A DNA stretch of 64,000 bases from CAWGHZ01 sp963822575 (GCA_963822575.1 CAWGHZ010000003.1:248001-312000); one strand, 5' to 3'. Positions 52,279 through 61,963 are shown, counted from the first letter of the stretch. Translations and numbers: made by a program. Notes: generated by a model from the sequence alone, not told the origin.

Positions 52279-53100
52279 ATGAAAAAGCTTCTCTATATCG
52301 GCGGCGGGCTCGTCATCGTCATCGCGGCCGTGGGCATCTATATCGCGATGTCGGGCGGCTCGCTCATCAAGGCGGCGGTCGAGAAGCTCGGCCCGCCGAT
52401 CACCGGAACGACCGTCACGCTGAAGGAGGCCGACATCTCGCTGACCTCGGGCGAAGGCGCGCTCAAGGGCCTCGTGATCGGCAACCCGGCGGGCTAAAAG
52501 ACGCCGCAGGCCTTTTCGCTCGGCGAAGTGAAGGTGCGGCTCGACGTAGGCAGCGTCACCTCCGACCCGATCGTGATCCACGAGATCGCCATCACCGCGC
52601 CCGACATCACCTACGAGCTGGGCGGGGCGGCCGGCGACAACATCAGCCAGATCCGCGCCAACGCGGAAAAGTTCGCCAAGGCGCAGGGCGCGGGCGGCGG
52701 CGGGTCGTCGGCGGGGGGCCAGACCGCCTCGCCCGAAGGCGGCGGCAAGAAGCTGATCATCGAGAATCTTTACGTGCGCGGCGGCAAGGTCGCCATCGCC
52801 GCGACCGCGCTCGGAGGCAAGAAGCTCGACGCCGCCCTGCCCGACATCCACCTCACCAATATCGGCAAGGACAAGGGCGGCGCGACGCCCGGCGAGGTGG
52901 CCGACAAGCTGCTCGCCGCGCTCAACACCGACATCCAGAAGGTCGTGAGCGGCATCGGCATCGAGAGGCTCAAGGGCATGGTGCCCGGCGCCAAGGACCT
53001 GCAGAACGCCGTGCCGGGCGCGACCGGCGCCGTCGGCACGACCGTCAAGGACGTGGGCGGCAGCGTCGGCGGCGCGGTGAAGTCGCTGTTCGGGAAGTAG
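52279..53100 (+). CDS. AsmA-like exported protein, interrupted by an in-frame TAA
   Basis: ATG 52279 begins with one membrane helix (LLYIGGGLVIVIAAVGIYIAM). The AsmA/DUF748-type pattern follows: TGTTVTLKEADISLTSGEGALKGLVIGNPAG, then TAA (52495-52497) and on in the same frame KTPQAFSLGEVKVRLDVGSV. The family has Tyr or Phe at the TAA codon, so a TAC/TAT to TAA change is enough. It is not TGA, so Sec does not apply. The rest (to 53100) has a Gly-rich linker and LIIENLYVRGGKVAI. Repaired length is 273 residues. A hairpin GGTCCCGT-G-ACGGGACC at 52244-52260 precedes it. Role: envelope/lipid transport family, not defined. Confidence 0.7.
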
Positions 53101-53105
53101 CTCCG

Positions 53106-54113
53106 CTACACCCCGAAGGTGAAGCGCGTGCCGATGTTCGACGTGACCAGCCGGTCCGGCATGCGCCTTCGCATCGTCTCGATGAAGGCGGCGCCGGTGC
53201 AGTGCATCGGCACCACCACGTCCGGCTTCAGCTTCTCCAGCTCGTCGATCGTGTGGTCGACGTAGTCCTGCGGCGCGGGGCTCAGATGGAAGCCGCCGAT
53301 CACCGCATGCAGCTTGTCGACGTTCGCCACCTTCATCGCGGTGCGCACCGAGTTGACGATGCCGGCATGGCCGCAGGATGAGATCACCACCAGCCCCTTC
53401 CCCTTCACCACGTAGCAGGTGGCGTGCTCCTCCGGATGCGTGTCCTGCACCAGTTTGCCGCCGCGCTCGGCCTCGGTGAAATGCTCCTCGGGCTCGACCA
53501 TCGAGCCGCCGGAGACCTTCTCGAACGAGTTGCGCTCGATATAGCCCGAAGTGAACGCGCCCGGCAGGACGTGCGGCACGCCGCAGCAGACCGGCGCGAC
53601 CTTCTGCGCGGTCAGCGCGGTGCGGTCGAGCGCGCCCCACGAAACGACCTCGCCATCGGGCGCCTTGATCCATTTCTCGCGGAACACGTTCTCCGCGCCG
53701 ACGTAGAGCGCGAGGTCACCCTTCATGTGCGCGCGATAGCGGTCGACGAAGCCGGCGAGCCCGCCGTAATGGTCGCGGTGGCCGTGGCTCAGGATCAGCC
53801 CGTCGATCTTCCGCTCGTCAATGTCCAACAGGTCGAAGTTGCGCGTCAGCACTTCGGGCGTGTAGCCGAAATCGAGCAGATACTGCGCCTTCGCGCCGCC
53901 GCCCGCCGACTCGAGATGAAGCGACAGCCCCCACTCGCCGGCGAGCGTGGTCATCTGCCGGCCGGGAACCTGGCGCAAGTGCTCGATCTTCACCGCCGGG
54001 TGCGTCGTGTCACGGATGAACTTCTCGTAGACCGAGTCGACCACCACCTGCACCGACAAATGGTCCACCACCGGTGCCGCGAACGGCGCCTTCGGGTTCA
54101 GCTCCGCCCTCAT
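53106..54113 (-). CDS. metallo-beta-lactamase fold hydrolase
   Basis: 335 residues. The metal site H110-G-H112-R-D114-H115 (LSHGHRDHYGGL) is clear, with later ligands in VPHVLPG and SSCGHAGIVN and the final H in PMHCTG. The set of motifs resembles the MBL group around the methanopterin-related dihydropterin synthase, without signal peptide. It is last in the dioxygenase operon (13 bases after the beta-subunit gene), so it may hydrolyse a ring-cleavage or ester product. Substrate unproven. Confidence 0.8.
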   Translation of the reverse strand: MRAELNPKAPFAAPVVDHLSVQVVVDSVYEKFIRDTTHPAVKIEHLRQVPGRQMTTLAGEWGLSLHLESAGGGAKAQYLLDFGYTPEVLTRNFDLLDIDERKIDGLILSHGHRDHYGGLAGFVDRYRAHMKGDLALYVGAENVFREKWIKAPDGEVVSWGALDRTALTAQKVAPVCCGVPHVLPGAFTSGYIERNSFEKVSGGSMVEPEEHFTEAERGGKLVQDTHPEEHATCYVVKGKGLVVISSCGHAGIVNSVRTAMKVANVDKLHAVIGGFHLSPAPQDYVDHTIDELEKLKPDVVVPMHCTGAAFIETMRRRMPDRLVTSNIGTRFTFGV

Positions 54114-54126
54114 CGCTCCCTCCCGT

Positions 54127-54621
54127 TCAGACCGTGACCACGTCGAACCAGCCGTCGACGACTTCCTCCGTAAGCATGACCTTCTTTTGCGCGATGCGGA
54201 AGCCGTCGCCGGCGCGGCGCAAGCGGTATTCGTAGCGCCCGCTCCGCACCTCCGCCGCGCGCTTGAGGCTCCAGGCCGAGAGCTGGAAGGCCGCCGTCGC
54301 GACGACCGCGCCGTCCGCCTCCTCGTGCGCCAGCACGTTGCCGACGAGATGCGACGTGCGCGGCAGCGGCGTTGACGCCGCCGACGCGCCGGTACGGATG
54401 CGAAAGATGCGGTCCTCGAGGCCGGAGCGCGCGGCGATATAGATCAGGTTGACCGCAAGCTCCGGCTCGGTCACCAGCGCGCCCTGCATCGTGTAGGACG
54501 GCACCCAGAACACCGCGTTGGCGTCGTACATCGCGAGCCAGTCATCCCAGCGCTGTTCGTCGAGCGCCAGTGCCTCGCGATATAGAAAAGCGGCGACGCG
54601 AGCGGCGAGGTCGTCAGCCAC
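54127..54621 (-). CDS. aromatic-ring-hydroxylating dioxygenase, beta subunit
   Basis: 164 residues of the NTF2-like beta-subunit fold: VAAFLYREALALDEQRWDDWLAMYDANAVFWVP, and the C-terminal SAWSLKRAAEVRSGRYEYRLRRAGDGFRIAQKKVML (family spacing). It supports the alpha subunit structurally. The start overlaps the end of the alpha gene by eight bases. Confidence 0.88.
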   Translation of the reverse strand: MADDLAARVAAFLYREALALDEQRWDDWLAMYDANAVFWVPSYTMQGALVTEPELAVNLIYIAARSGLEDRIFRIRTGASAASTPLPRTSHLVGNVLAHEEADGAVVATAAFQLSAWSLKRAAEVRSGRYEYRLRRAGDGFRIAQKKVMLTEEVVDGWFDVVTV

Positions 54622-55942
54622 GGCCCGCCATCATCTTCGCCCACTGGCGCCAGACGCCCTGCAGCGCGATCTCGTGGGTGAAATGCAACGAGCTGCGCAC
54701 CGGCTGGATGCCGAGCTCGCTGGCCGCAGCGTCCGCCCCCAGGACCGAGGTGGCGTCGCCACGCGTCGCGTCGCTCCGGTGGGCGCGCGCGAAGTTGCCC
54801 TGCTGGGTGATCTCCAGCACCGCCACGTCGTCGGGCGTCGACATGCCCGACGGCATGAAGAAATCCTCGAACTTGCGGAGCCGGGCGGCGCGCAGCGCCC
54901 TGTCCTCGCCCACGGGCGCGACGCACCAGGACGAGACCTCGGTCCGGTCGACGCCGAGGGGCCGATAGGTGCGCACGTAGGTGGAGGCGAGCTCGTTCAC
55001 CAAGAGGTTCGGGAACACGGTGACGTGGCGCGAGCGCTCCAGCACCCATTTGGCGCGGCCGGGCGAAAGCTCGCGCGCGATTTCATCCTTCAGCGCCCAG
55101 ACCGGGAAGGCCTCCGGCGTCTCCTTCGCCGCCCAGAAGGCGGTGTGGCCGTTCGGCATCTCGTAGCTGCCCGACTCGACGCGCCCGCGCAGCCGGCCCG
55201 TCTCGGTGCGGGCGAGCCCGTCGCGCCCCTCGCGCCGGTCGCGCTCGGCCATGGTCAGCGCGAAGTTCCGGTGCACGGTCGGCGCGTGGTAGGGGTCGGG
55301 TCCGTTATCGTGCAGGATCTTCCAGTTGCAGTTGAGCACGTGAATCGACGCGCCGGTCACCACCTCCAGCGGGCGCGGCGCCGGCGCGCAGTAGATGTCG
55401 AGGAAGGCCGCGACCGGGCCGAGATGCTCGGCGAGCGGCGAAACGTCCGGGTTGAGGCTCGCGAACACGAAGCCGCGATAGCTCTCGAGCCGCGCGACGC
55501 GCTTGAGCGCGAATTGCGACCGGTCGAGCCCGCCATCGGGCCAGCCGACCCGTTCCGTCGTCACCGCCGTGCAGGCGCCGTCGAGATCGTAACACCAGCC
55601 GTGATAGGGGCAGGCGATCTCTACCATGTTGCCGGCGCGCGCGGGCGTGAGCAGCGCGCCGCGATGGGCGCAGGAATTCAGGAACGCGGCGAGCGTGCCG
55701 TCCCGCCGGCGCACGACAAACACCGGCTGGCGGCCGATATGGGTGGCCAAGTAGTCGCCCGGGCGCGGCACCAGCCCGTCGAGGGTGAGGAACACCCAGC
55801 CGGCCTCGAAGATGCGGGCGTATTCCGCCTCCAGCACCGCAGGATCGGTGTAGGCGCGCCGGTCGATCTTGAACGCGCCCGGCCGATCCTCGACGAGGCC
55901 GGCGAAACCGGACGCAGGCTGGGTCTCGAACCCGCTCTCCAT
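54614..55942 (-). CDS. Rieske aromatic-ring-hydroxylating dioxygenase, alpha subunit
   Basis: 442 residues from ATG 55942. The Rieske cluster ligands are C91-x-H93 and C111-x2-H114 (NSCAHRG and ACPYHGW). The mononuclear iron ligands H219 and H224 are in DNGPDPYHAPTVHRNF. With the beta subunit and an external reductase it adds O2 to an aromatic ring. No ferredoxin or reductase gene is next to it. The real substrate class (benzoate, phenylpropionate or other) cannot be read from sequence. Divergent from the glycine-zipper gene. Confidence 0.9.
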   Translation of the reverse strand: MESGFETQPASGFAGLVEDRPGAFKIDRRAYTDPAVLEAEYARIFEAGWVFLTLDGLVPRPGDYLATHIGRQPVFVVRRRDGTLAAFLNSCAHRGALLTPARAGNMVEIACPYHGWCYDLDGACTAVTTERVGWPDGGLDRSQFALKRVARLESYRGFVFASLNPDVSPLAEHLGPVAAFLDIYCAPAPRPLEVVTGASIHVLNCNWKILHDNGPDPYHAPTVHRNFALTMAERDRREGRDGLARTETGRLRGRVESGSYEMPNGHTAFWAAKETPEAFPVWALKDEIARELSPGRAKWVLERSRHVTVFPNLLVNELASTYVRTYRPLGVDRTEVSSWCVAPVGEDRALRAARLRKFEDFFMPSGMSTPDDVAVLEITQQGNFARAHRSDATRGDATSVLGADAAASELGIQPVRSSLHFTHEIALQGVWRQWAKMMAGRG

Positions 55943-56143
55943 CCGCCGAGCCTCGCACAGTTGCGGCGTGCCGTCGAGACGCGGCGCCCCGGAACGATCG
56001 GATGCCGCCGGCGCAACTCCGCGGGTCGTCGTCACGCCCGAATCCCGGAATTCGTCTAAAACTGCGGATTTGGTATACGGATGGTGAAGGCGGCCTCGCC
56101 AGACTGGCCCCGTCCGACGGCGCATCAGAGGGGAGCGTTAGAC

Positions 56144-56791
56144 ATGATCCGGTTTTTCCAGGCGCTGAGCGTGGCGTCTTTCGCGGGGCTGTTCGCGGTG
56201 GCGAACGCGGCGCCATCTTTCGCCGATCCGCCGCCGTGGGCGCCGGCCTGGGGCTGGCGCGCGCACCACGAGCATGAGCATGAGCGCGAGCGCCATCAGC
56301 ACGGCCGCAAGCACCATGAGCCGAAAGTCGTGGTGGTCGAGCAGCCGCGCTATATCGTCGTGCCGCAACGCGGTGCGGGAAGCTGCCACCGCGACCTCGT
56401 GAGCAAGGAGCTGGTCGGCACGGTGCTCGGCGGGGCGGTGGGAGCCGCCGGCGGCTCGCAGATCGGAAAAGGGAACGGCCAGATCGCTTCCCTGATCGCG
56501 GGAACGATCATCGGCGGGCTGATCGGCGGCAGCGTCGGCCGGTCCATGGACCGCGTCGACATGCAATGCGTTGGCCAGGCGCTGGAATACGCCCAGACCG
56601 GCCAGCCCATCGCATGGCGCAATCCGGACCGCAACGTTGCCTACACCGTGACGCCAATGCGTACATACGAGGTGCGGGACGGGCGCTATTGTCGGGAATA
56701 CCGGGAGTCCGCGGTCATCGGCGGCCGCGCCCAGCAGGTCTACGGCACCGCCTGCCGCCAGCCGGACGGGTCCTGGCAGATTCAGAACTAG
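56144..56791 (+). CDS. exported glycine-zipper (17 kDa surface antigen-like) protein
   Basis: 215 residues with a signal peptide ending AFA-D near 27. A His/Glu/Arg-rich stretch (residues 40-58, HEHEHERERHQHGRKHHEP) could bind metal. A glycine-zipper pair follows: LVGTVLGGAVGAAGGSQIGKG and IASLIAGTIIGGLIGGSVGRS. The C-terminal domain has four Cys-linked strands. Outer-membrane-linked lipoprotein-like relatives exist, but there is no lipobox here. A GAGGGGAG site lies at 56128-56135. Confidence 0.82.
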   Translation: MIRFFQALSVASFAGLFAVANAAPSFADPPPWAPAWGWRAHHEHEHERERHQHGRKHHEPKVVVVEQPRYIVVPQRGAGSCHRDLVSKELVGTVLGGAVGAAGGSQIGKGNGQIASLIAGTIIGGLIGGSVGRSMDRVDMQCVGQALEYAQTGQPIAWRNPDRNVAYTVTPMRTYEVRDGRYCREYRESAVIGGRAQQVYGTACRQPDGSWQIQN

Positions 56792-56810
56792 GACGCCCGG
56801 CGGCCCGCCG

Positions 56811-57095
56811 CTACGCCTTCCCGTTCAGCCGGTCGCGCAGATCCTTGCCGGTCTTGAAGAATGGCACGAACTTGCGCGCCACGCGGACCGCCTCGCCGGT
56901 GCGCGGGTTGCGGCCGACGCGCGCATTGCGCTCCTTGATGGAGAACGCGCCGAAGCCGCGCAGCTCCACCCGGTCGCCGCGCGCCAGCGCCGCCGCGACC
57001 TCCTCGAAGATCGTCGAGACGATGCGCTCGACGTCGCGCTGATAAAGATGCGGGTTGCGCTCCGCGAGGCGCAAGATCAGTTCCGATTTGGTCAT
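56811..57095 (-). CDS. ihfB: integration host factor beta subunit
   Basis: 94 residues of the HU/IHF fold: MTKSELILRLAERNPHLYQRDVERIV, GDRVELRGFGAFSIKER and the Pro arm GRNPRTGEAV. It bends DNA together with IHF-alpha. It is downstream of rpsA-sppA, the usual proteobacterial site of ihfB. The DNA-bending partner would also serve the sigma-54 promoter at 8064. Confidence 0.94.
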   Translation of the reverse strand: MTKSELILRLAERNPHLYQRDVERIVSTIFEEVAAALARGDRVELRGFGAFSIKERNARVGRNPRTGEAVRVARKFVPFFKTGKDLRDRLNGKA

Positions 57096-57168
57096 GCGAA
57101 CCCGCCCCCGGGGCCTGTCTCCGCGTTCCTTAGCCCGCCCCTGGGACTTGCGCCCGGAAGCGAGGCCT

Positions 57169-58098
57169 TTATTCCCCGACCTTCATATCAGGTTGCCAGA
57201 CCGCAACCAGCCCGTCAAGGGTAAGCCGTTCGGAGAAAACGGTTTTTCGGGCGAGCGTATCGAGCCGGTCGGCAAGCCCGGCAATCCCGTCGCCATACTC
57301 GACGTCGCGGATTTTGAGGCCGGTGGGCACGCCCCGCGCCGTGTGCAGCCAGGCGCGCGCCTCGGCCTCGCCGCCGATGGCGTCGACGAGCCCGTTGGCC
57401 ACCGCCTGCCGGCCGGTATAGATGCGCCCGTCCGCGAGCGCCTTCGCCCTGTCGGGGGCGAGGTGGCGGCGCTCGGCCGTCATGCGCACGAACATGGCGT
57501 AGATGTCGTCCACCACCCCCTGGGCCATCTGCCGCGCGGCGGGCGTCATCGGCTGGAACGGCGACGGGGCGGCCTTCAGGGGGCTCGACTTCACCTCCTC
57601 CGGCGTCACGCCGATCTTGTCGAGGAGGCGCGAGAATTCGGCGGTCTGGAAGATGACGCCGATCGACCCGGTAACGGTGGCCTCGCGGGCGAAGATGCGA
57701 TCGGCCGCCAGCGCCACCATGTAGCCGCCCGAAGCCGCCGTGTCGCGCATCACCGCGACGACCGGCTTTTTCGCGGCTACTTTACGCAGCTCGCCGAACA
57801 GGGCCTCGCCGCCCACCACCGTGCCGCCCGGCGAGTCGATCGCGACGATCAGCGCGCGCACCTGGCGGTCGGCGGCGACGCGGTCGAGCGCCTTCAGCCG
57901 GTCGCGGTCGTCGGTGATCAGCCCATCGATGGAGAGCCGCGCGATATACTCGCCGCGCCCGCCGAAGAACCCGCCGCCGGCGGGGCCGAGCGCGAGCACC
58001 ACGAGCACCACCACGGCGACGACGGCGAGCAGGCGCCAGAAGGTCAGGCTGCGCTTGAGCCGCCGCCGGTCGACCAGCTCATCGGCATTGAGGGCCAC
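57169..58098 (-). CDS. sppA: signal peptide peptidase SppA
   Basis: 309 residues (short bacterial form). One membrane helix lies at residues 20-38. Serine protease fold follows: IDSPGGTVVGGEALF, catalytic Ser in DTAASGGYMVALAADRIF and general-base Lys in VKSSPLKAAPSPF. It cleaves leftover signal peptides in the membrane. It lies 20 bases after rpsA. Confidence 0.92.
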   Translation of the reverse strand: MALNADELVDRRRLKRSLTFWRLLAVVAVVVLVVLALGPAGGGFFGGRGEYIARLSIDGLITDDRDRLKALDRVAADRQVRALIVAIDSPGGTVVGGEALFGELRKVAAKKPVVAVMRDTAASGGYMVALAADRIFAREATVTGSIGVIFQTAEFSRLLDKIGVTPEEVKSSPLKAAPSPFQPMTPAARQMAQGVVDDIYAMFVRMTAERRHLAPDRAKALADGRIYTGRQAVANGLVDAIGGEAEARAWLHTARGVPTGLKIRDVEYGDGIAGLADRLDTLARKTVFSERLTLDGLVAVWQPDMKVGE

Positions 58099-58118
58099 GG
58101 CTCAGGCCCCCGCTCGGT

Positions 58119-59891
58119 TCAGCCATTGTCCTCGTCCTTGCCGTCCTTGGACTTGCGCTCCTGCTCCTCGGCCGCCTCGGCCCTTTCGCGGTTGGCGCGG
58201 ATCGCGGCGCCCAGGATGTCGCCCAGGCTCGCGCCGGAGTCGGACGAGCCGTACTCCTGCATCGCCTGCTTCTCCTCGGCCACCTCGTGCGCCTTGATGG
58301 AGAGGGTGAGCTTACGGTCCTTGCGGTCGATGTTGGTGATGCGCGCATCGATGCGGTCGCCGACGGCGAACCGGTCGGGCCGCTGCTCCGAGCGGTCGCG
58401 CGCCAGCTCGGACTTGCGGATGAAGCCGGACGCCGCACCGTCCTTCACCGACACTTCGAGGCCGGAGTCGAGCACCTTGGCGACGGTGCAGGTGACCACG
58501 TCGCCCTTCTTGAGCTCGCCCGCCGCGCCCGCGAACGGGTCGGAGCCGAGCTGCTTGATGCCGAGCGAGATGCGCTCCTTCTCGACGTCGACGTCGAGCA
58601 CTTTCACCTTTACGACGTCGCCCTTCTTGTAGTTCTTCACCGCCTCCTCGCCCGGCATCTGCCAGTCGAGGTCGGAGAGGTGCACCATGCCGTCGATTTC
58701 GCCGGGCAGGCCGACGAACAGGCCGAACTCGGTGATGTTGCGGATCTCGCCCTCGAGCTCGGTGCCGGCCGGATGCTTGTCGACGAACTCCTGCCACGGA
58801 TTCTCGAGGCACTGCTTGAGGCCGAGCGAGATGCGACGCTTCTCCTGGTCGACCTCGAGCACCATCACCTCCACCTCCTGCGAGGTCGAGACGATCTTGC
58901 CGGGGTGCACGTTCTTCTTGGTCCAGCTCATCTCCGAGACGTGGACGAGCCCCTCGACGCCCGGCTCCAGCTCCACGAAGGCGCCGTAGTCGGTGATGTT
59001 GGTCACGCGGCCCTTGAACTTGACGCCGACCGGGTACTTGGCGGCGACGCCCTCCCACGGATCGGCCTCGAGCTGCTTCATGCCCAGCGAGATGCGCTGC
59101 GTCTCCGGGTTGAAGCGGATGACCTGGACCTTGACGTTCTGGCCGATATTGAGCGCCTCGGACGGGTGGTTGATGCGCCGCCAGGCGATGTCGGTGACGT
59201 GCAGCAGCCCGTCGACCCCGCCGAGATCGACGAACGCGCCGTAATCGGTGATGTTCTTCACCACGCCGTCGAGCACCTGGCCTTCCTTCATGTCGGCCAT
59301 CAGCTTGGAGCGTTCCTCGGCGCGCGACTCCTCGAGCACGGCGCGGCGCGACACGACGATGTTGCCGCGGCGCCGATCCATCTTGAGGATCTGGAAGGGC
59401 TGCGGGCTGCCCATCAGGGGCCCCACGTCGCGCACCGGGCGGACGTCCACCTGGCTGCCCGGCAGGAACGCGACCGCGCCCGAAAGATCGACCGTGAACC
59501 CGCCCTTGACTCGGCCAAAGATCGTGCCGGTCACCTTGGCGTTGTCCTTGAACGCCGTTTCGAGCTGGTTCCACGCCTCCTCGCGCCGGGCCTTCTCGCG
59601 GCTCAGCATCGCCTCGCCGTTGCGGTCCTCCATGCGTTCGAGGAAGACGTCGACCTTGTCGCCGACCGCCACCTCGGGATCGCGCCCGGGCGACGCGAAC
59701 TCGCGTAGCGAAACCCGTCCCTCGGACTTCAGCCCCACGTCGATCAAAACCGTATCGTTCTCGATGGAGACGACCGTGCCCTTGACGACCGTGCCTTCGG
59801 CGCGCTCGCCTTCCTTCAGCGTCTCGTCGAGAAGAGCGGCGAAGCTGTCGCCGCCCGCGTTGGTCCGTTCGGTGGTCTGGGTTTGTGCCAT
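58119..59891 (-). CDS. rpsA: 30S ribosomal protein S1
   Basis: 590 residues with six S1 (OB-fold) repeats, each with the F-V/G-x-F pattern (NITDYGAFVDLGGVDGLLHV, NITDYGAFVELEPGVEGLVHV and others). It binds mRNA and helps start translation on weak sites. An acidic/basic tail ends the protein. It follows cmk by 111 bases. Confidence 0.97.
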   Translation of the reverse strand: MAQTQTTERTNAGGDSFAALLDETLKEGERAEGTVVKGTVVSIENDTVLIDVGLKSEGRVSLREFASPGRDPEVAVGDKVDVFLERMEDRNGEAMLSREKARREEAWNQLETAFKDNAKVTGTIFGRVKGGFTVDLSGAVAFLPGSQVDVRPVRDVGPLMGSPQPFQILKMDRRRGNIVVSRRAVLEESRAEERSKLMADMKEGQVLDGVVKNITDYGAFVDLGGVDGLLHVTDIAWRRINHPSEALNIGQNVKVQVIRFNPETQRISLGMKQLEADPWEGVAAKYPVGVKFKGRVTNITDYGAFVELEPGVEGLVHVSEMSWTKKNVHPGKIVSTSQEVEVMVLEVDQEKRRISLGLKQCLENPWQEFVDKHPAGTELEGEIRNITEFGLFVGLPGEIDGMVHLSDLDWQMPGEEAVKNYKKGDVVKVKVLDVDVEKERISLGIKQLGSDPFAGAAGELKKGDVVTCTVAKVLDSGLEVSVKDGAASGFIRKSELARDRSEQRPDRFAVGDRIDARITNIDRKDRKLTLSIKAHEVAEEKQAMQEYGSSDSGASLGDILGAAIRANRERAEAAEEQERKSKDGKDEDNG

Positions 59892-60002
59892 GAATGTGCC
59901 GTCGCTTTCCGTCTGTCCGTCGAAATTGCAGAAACCGTTGAAACGCCTTGCGCGCCCCGACGTTCCCTCGCCCGGGGCCGCGCGTCAACCCGTACTCGCG
60001 CG

Positions 60003-60662
60003 CTATCCGCGCGCCCTGCCGTTCTGCGACTGGATGAAAGAAAGGGCCGCCTGGAAGGCCGCGTCCTCGTCGAGGTCCGTCGTGTCGAGCACGAACGCGT
60101 CCTCCGCGGGTACCAGCGGAGAGGCCCGACGACCACGGTCGCGGGCATCACGTTCCTTCATGTCCTGCAGAACGCGGGCATGTATAGCCTCTAAGCCCTT
60201 CTGCTGCAACTCCTTCGCCCGCCGTTCCGCGCGCACCTCCGGCGCGGCTTCGAGGAAAATCTTGTGGGTTGCGGCGGGGCAGACCACCGTGCCGATGTCG
60301 CGCCCGTCGATCACCACCCCGCCTGTGCCGGCGGGCGGAGAGGCCGCGAAATCCCGCTGCAGGTCGAGCAGGGCGGCCCGCACGCCGGGATGGGCCGAGA
60401 CCACGCTGGCCGCCTGGGAGGTCGCCTCAGCCCGGAGCTCCGGATCGGCCAGCTCGGCGGGCGTCACGGCGCGCGCGGCCGCGGCGGCTGTCCCGGCGTC
60501 GTGCGGGTCGGCGCCGGCGCGCAGCATCCTTAACGCCACGGCGCGATAGAGGAGCCCCGACTCCATGTGGGCGAGCCCCAGCCGCTCGGCGAGCCTGCGG
60601 GCGAGCGTCCCCTTCCCGCTCGCCGCCGGCCCGTCGATCGCAATGACGAGGCGGCCGGTCAC
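60003..60662 (-). CDS. cmk: cytidylate kinase
   Basis: 219 residues from GTG 60662, which overlaps the aroA stop (GTGA). P-loop DGPAASGKGT (residues 10-19), then HMESGLLYRAVAL and VVIDGRDIGTVVCP with the LID region RRAKELQQKG. It phosphorylates CMP and dCMP. Confidence 0.95.
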   Translation of the reverse strand: MTGRLVIAIDGPAASGKGTLARRLAERLGLAHMESGLLYRAVALRMLRAGADPHDAGTAAAAARAVTPAELADPELRAEATSQAASVVSAHPGVRAALLDLQRDFAASPPAGTGGVVIDGRDIGTVVCPAATHKIFLEAAPEVRAERRAKELQQKGLEAIHARVLQDMKERDARDRGRRASPLVPAEDAFVLDTTDLDEDAAFQAALSFIQSQNGRARG

Positions 60663-61963
60663 GCGATGTCGGCGCCGAGCGTGCGCATCAGGTCGCCGAA
60701 CTCGGGGAAGGAAGTGGCGATCATGCGCCCGTCGTCGATGGCGACCGGGTCGTTCGCGGCCAGCCCCATCACCAGGAACGACATGGCGATACGGTGGTCG
60801 TCGCGGGCGCGGATGGTGGCGCCGCCGGTCGGCACGCCGGTTCCGGTGACGATCAGGTCGTCGCCCTCGACCGCGACCTTGGCGCCGCACGCCGCGAGCC
60901 CTTCGGCGATGGCGGCGAGCCGGTCGCTTTCCTTGACGCGCAACTCGGCGAGGCCGCGCATGCGCGTCGTGCCCTCGGCGAAGGCGGCGCAAACGGCAAG
61001 GATGGGGTACTCGTCGATCATCGCGGGCGCGCGCTCGGGCGGCACGTCGACGCCCTTGAGGGCGCCCGCGCGGACGACGAGGTCGGCCACCGGCTCGCCC
61101 GCCTCGATGCGCCGCTCGGCGAAGGCGATGTCGGCGCCCATCTCGGCAAGCGTGTCGTAGAGCCCGGTGCGCAAGGGGTTCATGCCGACGCCCGCGATCG
61201 TCACCTCGGAGCCCGGCACGATCAGCGCGGCGACGGCGAGGAAGGCCGCCGAGGACGGATCGCCCGGCACGAAGACGCGCGTTCCGCGAAGCTCCGGCTG
61301 GCCCGTGAGGGTGATGGAAGCGCCGCCGGCGTTGGACGCCTCGATCTTCAGCTTCGCGCCGAAGGCCCGCAGCATCAGCTCGGTATGATCGCGCGTGCGC
61401 GCCCGTTCGATGACCGTGGTTTCGCCCGGCGCGTTGAGGCCCGCCAGCAGCACCGCCGACTTCACCTGCGCCGACGGCACCGGCACCTCGTAGGCAACAG
61501 GAAGCGCGTCTTCCGCTCCGATCACGGTCAGGGGCAGGCGGCCGCCCTCGCGCGCGACGAAACGCGCGCCCATGCCCTCGAGCGGCGTGGTGACGCGCGC
61601 CATGGGGCGCGCGCGCAGCGAGGCATCGCCGGTGAACTGCGCCGTCAGCGGCTGCGACGCCACCGCTCCGATCAGAAGCCGCGTGCCGGTGCCCGAATTG
61701 CCGAGGTCGAGCACGTCGGCGGGCGTGGCGAAGCCGCCGACGCCGACGCCGTGGACGCGCACCGCGTCCGGCGCGTCCTCGACCGTTGCGCCCAGCGCGC
61801 GCACGGCGGCGAGCGTCCGCATCACGTCGTCGGCGCGCAGCAGATTGTCGATCCGGGTCTCGCCCACCGCCATGGCGCCGACGATCAGCGCGCGGTGGGA
61901 TATTGACTTGTCGCCCGGCACCCCAATATTGCCGCGGAGCGCCGCGGATTTCGCCGATCGCAT
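60659..61963 (-). CDS. aroA: 3-phosphoshikimate 1-carboxyvinyltransferase (EPSP synthase)
   Basis: 434 residues from ATG 61963. It adds the enolpyruvyl group of PEP to shikimate-3-phosphate. It has GDKSISHRALIVGAMAVGET and LGNSGTGTRLLIGAVASQ, and RVKESDRLAAIAEGL and DDHRIAMSFLVMGL. The NSGT of the PEP site reads G in the LGNSGT form, and the later part is of class II-type length. It is the first gene of aroA-cmk-rpsA. Confidence 0.95.
   Translation of the reverse strand: MRSAKSAALRGNIGVPGDKSISHRALIVGAMAVGETRIDNLLRADDVMRTLAAVRALGATVEDAPDAVRVHGVGVGGFATPADVLDLGNSGTGTRLLIGAVASQPLTAQFTGDASLRARPMARVTTPLEGMGARFVAREGGRLPLTVIGAEDALPVAYEVPVPSAQVKSAVLLAGLNAPGETTVIERARTRDHTELMLRAFGAKLKIEASNAGGASITLTGQPELRGTRVFVPGDPSSAAFLAVAALIVPGSEVTIAGVGMNPLRTGLYDTLAEMGADIAFAERRIEAGEPVADLVVRAGALKGVDVPPERAPAMIDEYPILAVCAAFAEGTTRMRGLAELRVKESDRLAAIAEGLAACGAKVAVEGDDLIVTGTGVPTGGATIRARDDHRIAMSFLVMGLAANDPVAIDDGRMIATSFPEFGDLMRTLGADIA

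Noticed and set aside
52495..52497. Special recoding of TAA in the AsmA-like gene
   Set aside because: No known bacterial system inserts an amino acid at TAA this way, the site is not catalytic, and one base change explains it.
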